Source: CAZEHS01 sp964649745
GTDB taxonomy: Bacteria; Bacillota; Clostridia; Peptostreptococcales; Acidaminobacteraceae
DNA length: 64,000 bases
Direction of reading: 5' to 3'
Assembly: GCA_964649745.1 (NCBI GenBank)
Contig: CAZYQI010000005.1
Location: forward strand, 81,033 to 145,032
The notes beneath the pieces are model-generated. The model searched no databases and was not told the DNA's origin. It was given only the letters and a program-made list of their open reading frames with translations. How positions within the stretch are numbered: position 1 is the stretch's first letter; each line of letters begins with the position of its first letter. The position numbers were made by a program, and so were the translations under genes. Of the stretch, positions 43,354-51,555 are shown one piece after another.

Positions 43354-44010
43354 TCATCCGATTCTTAATAGCTCCGTATTCTCTTCCTCTAAATGCTCGG
43401 GTACAGCCTTTGCATATTTTTTAATCAGCTGTTTCCAGTTTTTTATGGCTACCGATACCACCGCCGGTTCAAACTGTGTTCCCATCCCCTGTATGATTTC
43501 ATCCCTACACCTGTTCCAGTTCATAGCCGTCCGATAAGGACGATCGGATGTCATAGCGTCAATGGAGTCTGCCAGAGCGATAATCCGGGCGCCCGGTGGA
43601 ATGCGGTCTCCCGCAATTCCTGAAGGATACCCCTTGCCATCCCACCGTTCGTGATGATAAAGAACGATCTCCGCTATCCTTCTTAACCGTCTGGCCTTGC
43701 TGAGTATCTGCCACCCAATCTCAGGATGCCTCTGAATCTCTTTAAATTCATCGGGAGTCAACTTTCCCGGTTTATTGAGAATTGTTTCCGGAACGCCGAG
43801 CTTTCCAACATCATGTAGATGGGCTGCAATATGTATTTCATCCAGCTCTGTTCCCTGAAACCCCATGGCCTTTGCCAAGTCATGGGTCATATCTCCTACG
43901 CGGCTTGAATGACCCCCGGTATAGATATCCCGAGCCTCCAACGCCGTTGTCAGGCAATCGATGATGTCATGGTAGGCGTGATATTTAACTGTTTTCCGGC
44001 TATGCAACAC
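43354..44010 (-). CDS. HD-GYP cyclic di-GMP phosphodiesterase in the feo operon
   Basis: A 218-residue stand-alone HD-GYP domain. TALEARDIYTGGHSSRVG (metal His), HLHDVGKLGVPETILNKPGKLT, QRHPEIGW, YHHERWDGKGYPSG and DSIDAMTSDRPYR are all present, so activity is expected. It starts at GTG with AAAGGGGA upstream and overlaps the DUF3793 gene by 61 bases. The divergent neighbour encodes a diguanylate cyclase, and the operon lies under Fur-like sites. A link between iron and cyclic di-GMP is inferred from that. Confidence 0.9.
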   Translation of the reverse strand: MLHSRKTVKYHAYHDIIDCLTTALEARDIYTGGHSSRVGDMTHDLAKAMGFQGTELDEIHIAAHLHDVGKLGVPETILNKPGKLTPDEFKEIQRHPEIGWQILSKARRLRRIAEIVLYHHERWDGKGYPSGIAGDRIPPGARIIALADSIDAMTSDRPYRTAMNWNRCRDEIIQGMGTQFEPAVVSVAIKNWKQLIKKYAKAVPEHLEEENTELLRIG

Positions 44011-44645
44011 ACCGTATCCCCTTTCCCCAAATGCTGTCTTATCGTGATAACGTTACTGTATCTTCCCGCATTTTCTGTGGAAAATCGCGTGAACAACGCA
44101 TTGGCCATTCTGCTTCTAGCCCTGTCGAAGGCGGCAAACCGTTCTTCGGCATGCTGAAGGTTATGATAAACCTTCCAATAACGGCATGCGGAACAGTTCT
44201 GCCCGCCATTCCGGATGAATCCACGAACATCCTCGGCTGGAATACCCAGAAATATGCCGATTTCATGAGGGCAGCCTTCTGAGAAGCGACTCTTCAGACG
44301 CAGCAGCATATCCACCACGGATGCATTCTCAGGGTAGCCGTTTTCCGCCAAGAAGGCAGATCCAGACGGGACAGTCAGAGTCCGGGCAAGAAGTTCCTCT
44401 TTATAGAAGAACACCACCGCGCTCCCAGAGCATTCCGAAAGCTCCACTGCGCTCAGCTTCAGCCGGCTGCAGATCGCTGCCCCATACTGCCGCCAGGCAT
44501 CAATCAGGCTGTTGGGGCCTGGAGCAAAGGTTATCAGGTTAGAAGGTTTTACCCTGTTGAGGGTTGGCGCCGCATGATAGGCAATCATCGCATACAATCT
44601 CTCCACTTCAGGTAATGAGCTCATCAAGCTCCGGAACTCTGTCAT
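43950..44645 (-). CDS. DUF3793 family protein
   Basis: A 231-residue protein, first in the feo operon. The segment CPHEIGIFLGIPAEDVRGFI (about 139-158), followed by C-x2-CRYWKVYHNLQHAEERF, is the DUF3793 signature. The family has no established function; it often occurs near iron or flavodoxin genes in Clostridia (family knowledge, from memory). ATG follows GGGAGGGG. The promoter region carries two Fur-like boxes. Confidence 0.82.
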   Translation of the reverse strand: MTEFRSLMSSLPEVERLYAMIAYHAAPTLNRVKPSNLITFAPGPNSLIDAWRQYGAAICSRLKLSAVELSECSGSAVVFFYKEELLARTLTVPSGSAFLAENGYPENASVVDMLLRLKSRFSEGCPHEIGIFLGIPAEDVRGFIRNGGQNCSACRYWKVYHNLQHAEERFAAFDRARSRMANALFTRFSTENAGRYSNVITIRQHLGKGDTVCCIAGKQLNITPTMTSSIA

Positions 44646-44667
44646 CTGTACCCCTCCCGTTCACGAT

Positions 44668-44686
44668 CGTTTTGATAATCATTCTC
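44668..44686. promoter_or_regulatory. Fur box, proximal to the feo operon
   Basis: CGTTTTGATAATCATTCTC agrees with the 19-base Fur consensus at 14 of 19 positions by hand count. It lies about 20 bases upstream of the DUF3793 ATG. Confidence 0.7.
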
Positions 44687-44696
44687 ACTGCATCGG

Positions 44697-44721
44697 TAAA
44701 AAATAAACCGCCCAGCGGTTG
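44697..44721 (-). terminator. Possible leader attenuator of the feo operon
   Basis: AACCGC-TGG-GCGGTT followed on the minus strand by TATTTTTTA. It sits between the distal Fur box/-35 element and the first gene, so it would end transcripts started from the distal promoter. The six-base stem makes this tentative. Confidence 0.45.
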
Positions 44722-44729
44722 TTTTAGTT

Positions 44730-44748
44730 GATATCGATTATCATTGTC
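44730..44748. promoter_or_regulatory. Fur box overlapping the feo -35 region
   Basis: GATATCGATTATCATTGTC agrees with the Fur consensus at 15 of 19 positions by hand count and overlaps TTGACA on the minus strand (44745-44750), a repressing position. Confidence 0.75.
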
Positions 44749-44818
44749 AATAATATGTCTCTGTTATCCTTTTGTCAAGTCACAAATTGCTACGATTACA
44801 CGTAATAAAATTATACAG

Positions 44819-44848
44819 TTGACACGGATTCCCTGATTTCGATATAAT
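44819..44848 (+). promoter_or_regulatory. Sigma-70 promoter for the GGDEF gene
   Basis: TTGACA and TATAAT, both perfect, separated by 18 bases. The predicted start near 44855 leaves a leader of about 108 bases containing a Fur box. Confidence 0.8.
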
Positions 44849-44898
44849 CATCCTGATCCTCTGTAGGGCTTTTGCCATACAGCTTTTTTATCCCACTG

Positions 44899-44919
44899 AC
44901 ATGATAATGATTATCATGT
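44899..44919. promoter_or_regulatory. Perfect Fur box in the leader of the GGDEF gene
   Basis: A 21-base perfect palindrome with the core TGATAATGATTATCA (7-1-7), the best Fur site in the window. It lies about 45-65 bases downstream of the predicted start point and 43 bases before the ATG. Confidence 0.85.
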
Positions 44920-44962
44920 AACATTACCCTTCACACCTACTTTCACCCCTAAGGAGAGGCTT

Positions 44963-46108
44963 ATGACAAAAGATTATTCCAATGAATCCGTCATTATTGA
45001 ACGGCTTTATCTTGCCTTCCAACTGGTGATCCTGCTGGTGGTGGTCAATCTTGCCTTTCCCCTGCTTTCAAGCCATTCAGAACCTCATCTGAAGATATAC
45101 GGAATAGCCTTCGGTATCTATGTCATCGGAAAACTGGCCGCCCACGCATGCAAAATCGGCCGTCCTAAAAGCATATTGCTTTCCATTGTGGATGGTGTCT
45201 TCATCAGCCTCTTCATTTTGCTCTACACGGATAGCAACACCGATTTTCACGACCTCTTTTTTGTCTATATCATTATGCAGGGGCTTCGTTATCAGGGGCA
45301 AAGGCCCCTGTTCTTCAGTTTTACAGCAGCAATGCTGCACACCGCGGACTCTCTTCTCCTCCACGGCACCTCATTTCTCAATGCAGAATACTCACTGAGT
45401 ATGGTCTTATATCTGATTACCGGCTTTATCCTTTCTTTTGCATTCAAACAGATCAACACCCTGAAGCAGGAACGGCATTTCTATTATGATGAAATCCAGA
45501 AAAAGAATGCCGAGCTGCAACGAATGGCCTCTACGGATTTCTTGACCGGCCTTTGCAACCATAAAACCTTCTATATGCACTTTGATGCACTTAAAAACCA
45601 ATCTTTGGATTTTGATGCATCCTTTAGCCTGGCACTGCTGGATATTGACGATTTTAAACGGATCAATGACACCTATGGGCATATTGCCGGCGATCATGTC
45701 CTGAAGGTTGTCGCCAAGGTTTTGAAGGCCAATGTACGCCACACGGATATTGTTGCACGCTATGGCGGCGAAGAATTTGCAGTCCTTTTCCCGGCAACGG
45801 CCCTGCAGGATGCCGTGATGCTTTCCGAACGGATTTGCCGCGCCATCGCGAATCACACGGTCCGGGTTGACAATCACCATATCCCCGTAACCGTCAGCAT
45901 CGGTATCGATGCCTACATGCCGGAAAAGGCCCCTCTTCCCAAGGATCGTTTTATTGAGACGGTTGACACGTTGCTGTATCAGGCAAAAAAAGCAGGTAAG
46001 AACCAGGTGATGTCCCGATGGGTCTCACCCGACTATAGCGGTTCGATTATCCCTGCCGGTGCTTTCAATGTTTGCCTGCCCCTTCCCTCCATTGAGGCTT
46101 TCCGGTAA
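44963..46108 (+). CDS. Membrane diguanylate cyclase (GGDEF)
   Basis: A 381-residue protein. About six membrane helices fill residues 15-165 with no obvious extracytoplasmic domain, a short coiled coil lies at about 165-185, and the GGDEF domain spans about 190-350: STDFLTGLCNHKTF, LLDIDDFKRINDTYGHIAGD (metal Asp) and RYGGEEFAVL (active-site GGEEF). An RxxD inhibitory site is not obvious before GGEEF. It should make cyclic di-GMP. AAGGAGAGG precedes the ATG. A perfect Fur box in its leader and the divergent feo/HD-GYP operon suggest iron control. Confidence 0.93.
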   Translation: MTKDYSNESVIIERLYLAFQLVILLVVVNLAFPLLSSHSEPHLKIYGIAFGIYVIGKLAAHACKIGRPKSILLSIVDGVFISLFILLYTDSNTDFHDLFFVYIIMQGLRYQGQRPLFFSFTAAMLHTADSLLLHGTSFLNAEYSLSMVLYLITGFILSFAFKQINTLKQERHFYYDEIQKKNAELQRMASTDFLTGLCNHKTFYMHFDALKNQSLDFDASFSLALLDIDDFKRINDTYGHIAGDHVLKVVAKVLKANVRHTDIVARYGGEEFAVLFPATALQDAVMLSERICRAIANHTVRVDNHHIPVTVSIGIDAYMPEKAPLPKDRFIETVDTLLYQAKKAGKNQVMSRWVSPDYSGSIIPAGAFNVCLPLPSIEAFR

Positions 46109-46135
46109 TCCGAATTTTGGAATGACATGCCCCCA

Positions 46136-46185
46136 AAAAAAGAGCGTCTGAGCAGGTACTCTCACCTGTTCAGACGCTCTAACTT
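46136..46185. terminator. Bidirectional terminator between GGDEF and thiolase genes
   Basis: AGAGCGTCTGAGCAGGT and ACCTGTTCAGACGCTCT form a 17-base stem with one mismatch; an A-run lies on the left and a T-rich stretch on the right. Confidence 0.88.
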
Positions 46186-46196
46186 TACTTCTTGCA

Positions 46197-47375
<1,179 letters not shown>

Positions 47376-47485
47376 TTTATTTCCTCCTTGTTTGTTTATC
47401 TGGAAGGACTGAAGACCGCCGAAATCAATCGGCTCCCCTGGCTTCAATCTCATACCCCTTTAACCAGTGAATCATTCAACGAAAC

Positions 47486-48145
47486 TCATACCCGCATCGG
47501 TATTACATCATCAGGAATAATCAGTTGCGCTTCTGTTTCGGCAATAACCTGCTCAATCGTAAATTCTGGATGAACTTCTCGAAGGACTAGGCCTTCTTCA
47601 GTGGATTCTATGACTGCCATCTCCGTGACAATCAAGCTTACCTTGCCAACCGCAGTAAGCGGAAGATTGCATTCTTTGAGGATTTTCTTCTCCCCTTTAG
47701 CCGTATGAGTCATGGCGATGATAACCCGCTTCGCACCGCCGACGAGATCCATGGCACCGCCCATTCCTGGTACCATGACTCCAGGTACCATCCAGTTGGC
47801 CAGATTCCCTTTCTCATCCACCTGAAGAGCACCTAGAACCGTCGCCTGAAGATGACCTCCACGGATAATCACAAAGGATGTGGCGCTGTCAAAATACATG
47901 CCCCCAGGTACGATGGTAACCGGCATCCCTCCGGCATTGCTAAGCTCGGGGTCTTCTTCTCCCGGCGCCGGCGCAGGTCCAACTCCCAGGAATCCATTTT
48001 CGCTATGCAGAAGAATATGCACGCCTTCCGGAAGATAGTTGGCAACCATTGTAGGCAGCCCAATACCAAGGTTCACGGCATCGCCATCCTTGAACTCCAA
48101 GGCAACCCGTTTTGCAATCACTTCTTTTGCTTGATTCGCATCCAT
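47486..48145 (-). CDS. ctfB: Acetoacetate/butyrate CoA-transferase subunit B
   Basis: A 219-residue beta subunit (AtoA/ScoB/CtfB family). The catalytic Glu is in LLHSENGFLGVGP near residue 49; GGMYFDSATSFVIIRGGHLQATVLGALQVD and MVPGMGGAMDLV are family motifs. With CtfA it moves CoA between acetoacetyl-CoA and acetate or butyrate. The ATG directly follows the ctfA stop, with AGGAA/GGAGG inside ctfA. Confidence 0.94.
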   Translation of the reverse strand: MDANQAKEVIAKRVALEFKDGDAVNLGIGLPTMVANYLPEGVHILLHSENGFLGVGPAPAPGEEDPELSNAGGMPVTIVPGGMYFDSATSFVIIRGGHLQATVLGALQVDEKGNLANWMVPGVMVPGMGGAMDLVGGAKRVIIAMTHTAKGEKKILKECNLPLTAVGKVSLIVTEMAVIESTEEGLVLREVHPEFTIEQVIAETEAQLIIPDDVIPMRV

Positions 48146-48799
48146 TTATTCCTGACCTCCTACAATGTAATTGACAAAGATTCCCGGAGTCATAACGAGA
48201 TGCGGATCCAGTTCGCCCACTGGAACCACCTTCTGCGCATCACAAATTACAATATCTGCCGCACTGGCGATCAATGGGTTGAAGTTCTGAGTGGATTTTC
48301 CATAGAAAACATTGCCCATGGTATCGACGATGGAGCCATAAATCAGAGCGACATCCGCACGCAGAGGTTCAAACAGAAGATATTCCTTCCCCTGAACGGT
48401 TATTTTCTGCTTGCCTTCCTCAACCACCGTTCCAATGCCGATGGGAGTCAAAACACCGCCCAATCCGGCTCCTCCGGCACGCACCTGCTCAGCCAAGGTG
48501 CCTTGAGGAGTGAGAATGACCTCCATCTCACCGGCTGTCATCTGACGCCCGGTCTCCTTGTTCGTGCCCACATGGGAAACGATTGCGCACTTCACCTGCT
48601 TGGTCACTACCAGTTTCCCCAGTCCTTTGTCAACAAAAGCGGTATCATTGGCGATGATCGTAAGATCCTTCACGCCCTTTGCTACCAATGCGTCAATCAG
48701 ACGCTCAGGAGCCCCGACACCCAGGAATCCGCCGATCATGACGGTCATTCCATCCTTGACCATGTCGACAGCCTTTTCAATTGAAATCATTTTGTTCAA
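48146..48799 (-). CDS. ctfA: Acetoacetate/butyrate CoA-transferase subunit A
   Basis: A 217-residue alpha subunit (AtoD/ScoA/CtfA family). VMIGGFLGVGAPERLIDAL near residues 20-38 is the CoA-binding signature, followed by LTIIANDTAF and PLRADVALI. The start is called at TTG 48799, seven bases after GGAGG; an ATG three codons later (48790) is too far from that site. It is first in ctfA-ctfB-thlA and lies about 26 bases after the predicted sigma-54 start point. Confidence 0.92.
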   Translation of the reverse strand: MNKMISIEKAVDMVKDGMTVMIGGFLGVGAPERLIDALVAKGVKDLTIIANDTAFVDKGLGKLVVTKQVKCAIVSHVGTNKETGRQMTAGEMEVILTPQGTLAEQVRAGGAGLGGVLTPIGIGTVVEEGKQKITVQGKEYLLFEPLRADVALIYGSIVDTMGNVFYGKSTQNFNPLIASAADIVICDAQKVVPVGELDPHLVMTPGIFVNYIVGGQE

Positions 48800-48835
48800 G
48801 GTAACACCTCCAGAATGTTCTTGTCTGTTATATAC

Positions 48836-48852
48836 AGCAAGACCCGTGCCAA
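48836..48852 (-). promoter_or_regulatory. Sigma-54 (-24/-12) promoter for ctfA-ctfB-thlA
   Basis: On the minus strand TTGGCACG-GGTC-TTGCT, full agreement with the consensus. The predicted start is near 48825. Confidence 0.88.
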
Positions 48853-48863
48853 GAAAAAGACAT

Positions 48864-48897
48864 AAGAGCAATCCCTTGAAATCAGCGGATTGCTCTT
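48864..48897 (-). terminator. Hairpin insulating the ctfA promoter
   Basis: AAGAGCAATCC and GGATTGCTCTT, an 11-base stem, followed on the minus strand by ATGTCTTTTTC. It lies just upstream of the -24 element and may stop read-through from glgP. Confidence 0.65.
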
Positions 48898-48922
48898 GTT
48901 CCTGCGAAAATGCCCTATTATT

Positions 48923-48944
48923 TGTGTATATTATTTTCTACACA
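48923..48944. promoter_or_regulatory. Operator/enhancer dyad 1 upstream of ctfA
   Basis: TGTGTA-N10-TACACA, perfect six-base arms. The centre is about 109 bases upstream of the predicted start, a typical distance for a sigma-54 activator site. Confidence 0.65.
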
Positions 48945-48985
48945 TTTCGTCCTAAGTCCAAACACATTCACAAAACCCGATTAAA

Positions 48986-49003
48986 TGTAGACAATTCTAT
49001 ACA
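48986..49003. promoter_or_regulatory. Operator/enhancer dyad 2 upstream of ctfA (weaker)
   Basis: TGTA-N10-TACA with the same spacer as dyads 1 and 3; the outermost bases are lost. Its centre lies about 170 bases upstream of the predicted start. Confidence 0.5.
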
Positions 49004-49036
49004 TGTTATGTAAAACCCAACGACTTACACACCACA

Positions 49037-49058
49037 TGTGTAGATTATTTTATACACA
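49037..49058. promoter_or_regulatory. Operator/enhancer dyad 3 upstream of ctfA
   Basis: TGTGTA-N10-TACACA, perfect arms, and the N10 shares ATTATTTT with dyad 1. The centre lies about 223 bases upstream of the predicted start. Confidence 0.6.
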
Positions 49059-49061
49059 CAA

Positions 49062-49160
49062 AAGAAAGAGATTGTCGCGCTATGCTCGCAATGCCGGCAC
49101 AATTGACGATTATTTAGGCTTGTCATTGCGTGTAATGGAGTGGCGCGGCAATCTTTCCCT
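49062..49160. repeat. Dispersed repeat, family 1 (tail-outward pair, diverged)
   Basis: AAAGAAAGAGATTGTCGCG...GCTCGCAATG, then GTCATTGCG...GGCGCGGCAATCTTTCCC. It has the same layout as 37702-37787. It follows the glgP stop by 14 bases. Confidence 0.8.
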
Positions 49161-49173
49161 TTATGCGTTTACT

Positions 49174-51555
49174 TTATGCTTTCACCTTCACCGGCTTGAT
49201 ATTCCATATCTCATCCGCGTACTGCTTTATGGTTCGGTCGCTGCTAAATTCTCCGGCATTTGCAAGGTTCATCCAGGATTTTCTTGCCCACCCAAGGGGA
49301 TCCTTCCACTGTAGAGCAGCTTCCTCATGAGCCTTCCGGTATGCGGCGAAATCTTGCAGAATATAGTAATGGTCAGCCTTGTGCCAGCTGGCTCCCTTCA
49401 GCAGAGCGGTATACAGCTCCCGAAAATCACCGGTATCCCCCTCATCGAAGGTGATGTCGATCAGGGTGTCCAGGGCCCGTTTCAAGCCCGGAACCGAGCG
49501 GTAAATCGCCTTGGGATCATAGCTGTCCTTGATGGCCTCCAGGTCTTCTACCCTGGCTCCAAAAATCAGATTGTTCTCCATGCCCGCATGCTCCACAATC
49601 TCTACATTGGCACCATCATAGGTGCCCAAGGTAGGCGTTCCGTTAAGCATGAATTTCATATTCCCGGTACCGGAGGCTTCCGTGCCAGCCGCCGAAATCT
49701 GCTCCGAAAGGTCTGCCGCCGGAAAAAGCATCTCGGCATAGGATACATTGTAGTTTTCAACGAAATGCACCTGAAGCTTACCTTTCATATCCGGATCACT
49801 GGCAATAAGACGGGCAATCTGGTTGATATAGCGGATAATAGCCTTGGCCCTGTCGTAACCGGGAGCCGCCTTGGCCCCAAAGATGAAGGTTTGGGGAACC
49901 ACCTTGGCCTTGGGGTTTTCCTTAATGCGATAGTAGAGATCCACAATATGCAGGGCGTTCATCAGCTGGCGCTTGTATTCATGAAGCCGTTTGATTTGGA
50001 TATCGAACAGGGTCTCCGGGTCGATACGTACCCCTTCTTTATTGAAGATGAATTCCGCCAGCTGCTGTTTCTTCAGCTTCTTGATGGAGATAAAACGCTC
50101 CAGAACGGCTTTATCCTCTGCATATTTCTCCAAGTCTTTCAGCTGATCCAGTTCCTTGATCCATCGGCTTGAGCCCAGAAGCTCCGTGATCAGGGCCGAA
50201 AGCTCAGGGTTGCAGAGTGCCAGCCAGCGGCGCTGGGTAATGCCGTTGGTTTTGTTCTGAAAACGGGTTGGATAAAGGGTATGCCAGTGGTTCAGCTCCC
50301 GATTCTTAAGCAGGTCTGTATGGAGAGCCGCAACCCCGTTGGTGGCATGGGTTCCGTATATGGCCAGATTGGCCATATGAATGCGTTCCCCTTCAATGAT
50401 GTGATAGAGCGGTTGCTTCTTGGCCGGCACTTTTTTTCTTTTCAGCTCGGCTCTGAGCTGTTCGTCGATCTGTTCAATGATGCCCACGATTTCAGGCAGA
50501 ACAGAACGGTACAGCGCCAGATCCCACTGCTCCAGAGCCTCTGCCATAATGGTGTGATTGGTGTAGGCCATGGCTGCATTCACGGAGCTCCACGCGGCAT
50601 CCCAGGACAGGCCGGCTTCCGTTGTAAGAAGGCGCATCAGCTCGGCCACCGCAACGGCGGGATGGGTATCATTCAGCTGAATGGCATGATCATTTGCGAA
50701 CTGCGACCAATCTGCCTTTTTCCGGGCTTTATACTTCCGCACCAGATCCTGAAGGGATGCCGACACAAAGAAGTACTGCTGTTGGAGCCGAAGAATCTTG
50801 CCCTCTGTCCGGGAGTCATTGGGATAAAGCACCCGGGAAATATCCTCTGCCCGGTTCTTTTCCCAAACCGCCTTGTCGTAATCCTGGGAGTTGAATCGGC
50901 TGAAATCGAAGGATTCCAAGGGCTCTGCCCGCCAGAGACGCAGGGTGTTTACGGTGTTGGTGTCGTACCCGATAACAGGGGTGTCATATGGAACGGCCAG
51001 CACGGTGGTATCGGAAAAACGGACCTTCACCGCTTCTCCATAGCGCCTAACGGACCACGGATCCCCGTGTCGGAGCCAGTTGTCCGCCGTTTCAACCTGG
51101 CGGTCGTTCACAAAGGCCTGCTTGAAGATTCCGTATTCATAGCGGATCCCGTAGCCGTGAAGAGGCAGATCGTGGGTGGCCGCCGAATCCAAAAAGCATG
51201 CCGCCAACCGTCCAAGCCCTCCGTTGCCAAGTCCCGCATCATCCTCAGCCGCTTCGATGGTTGAAAGGGGAAGCCCCAACTCCTTCAGCACCTTGCCCAC
51301 CGGTTCGCTGAGCCCCAGATTCAAAAGGTTGTTCCCTAAGGCACGGCCCATAAGGAATTCCGCGGAGAGGTAGAATGCCTGCTTCCCCTTGGCCTGAGCT
51401 TTGGCGGATGCACTCCACTTTTCCGCAGTCTGTTCCATGACCGCTTTGCCCACAACCGGATACAGTTCCTCCGGTGTAAGCTCCGGCAGTTGCCTGCCAT
51501 ATTCGCTCCGGGCAAACCTTTCAAGGGTATCCCTGAATTTCGCTTCATTAAACAT
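49174..51555 (-). CDS. glgP: Glycogen/starch/maltodextrin phosphorylase
   Basis: A 793-residue PLP enzyme that releases glucose 1-phosphate from alpha-1,4-glucans. Motifs: EDDAGLGNGGLGRLAACFLDS near 80-100, HGYGIRYEYGIF, QLNDTHPAVAVAELMR, and EASGTGNMKFMLNGTPTLGTYDGANVEI near 625-650 with the PLP-binding Lys. Length is close to normal. It overlaps the malQ end by 8 bases, with GGGAGGA upstream inside malQ. It is the last gene of the alpha-glucan operon. Confidence 0.96.
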   Translation of the reverse strand: MFNEAKFRDTLERFARSEYGRQLPELTPEELYPVVGKAVMEQTAEKWSASAKAQAKGKQAFYLSAEFLMGRALGNNLLNLGLSEPVGKVLKELGLPLSTIEAAEDDAGLGNGGLGRLAACFLDSAATHDLPLHGYGIRYEYGIFKQAFVNDRQVETADNWLRHGDPWSVRRYGEAVKVRFSDTTVLAVPYDTPVIGYDTNTVNTLRLWRAEPLESFDFSRFNSQDYDKAVWEKNRAEDISRVLYPNDSRTEGKILRLQQQYFFVSASLQDLVRKYKARKKADWSQFANDHAIQLNDTHPAVAVAELMRLLTTEAGLSWDAAWSSVNAAMAYTNHTIMAEALEQWDLALYRSVLPEIVGIIEQIDEQLRAELKRKKVPAKKQPLYHIIEGERIHMANLAIYGTHATNGVAALHTDLLKNRELNHWHTLYPTRFQNKTNGITQRRWLALCNPELSALITELLGSSRWIKELDQLKDLEKYAEDKAVLERFISIKKLKKQQLAEFIFNKEGVRIDPETLFDIQIKRLHEYKRQLMNALHIVDLYYRIKENPKAKVVPQTFIFGAKAAPGYDRAKAIIRYINQIARLIASDPDMKGKLQVHFVENYNVSYAEMLFPAADLSEQISAAGTEASGTGNMKFMLNGTPTLGTYDGANVEIVEHAGMENNLIFGARVEDLEAIKDSYDPKAIYRSVPGLKRALDTLIDITFDEGDTGDFRELYTALLKGASWHKADHYYILQDFAAYRKAHEEAALQWKDPLGWARKSWMNLANAGEFSSDRTIKQYADEIWNIKPVKVKA

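Larger units (their letters stand above)
44646..44962. other. Divergent regulatory spacer between feo operon and GGDEF gene
   Basis: A 317-base non-coding region holding three Fur-box-like sites, a consensus sigma-70 promoter for the plus strand, a TTGACA -35 element for the minus strand (44745-44750) and a small hairpin with a T-run. These are listed individually. Confidence 0.85.
48800..49173. other. Regulatory spacer upstream of ctfA
   Basis: A 374-base gene-free stretch. From ctfA outward it holds a sigma-54 promoter, a strong hairpin, three TGTGTA-N10-TACACA dyads and a family 1 repeat. Confidence 0.85.

Noticed and set aside
48864..48897. Riboswitch or attenuator in the ctfA leader
   Set aside because: The hairpin is upstream of the -24 element, hence outside the predicted sigma-54 transcript.
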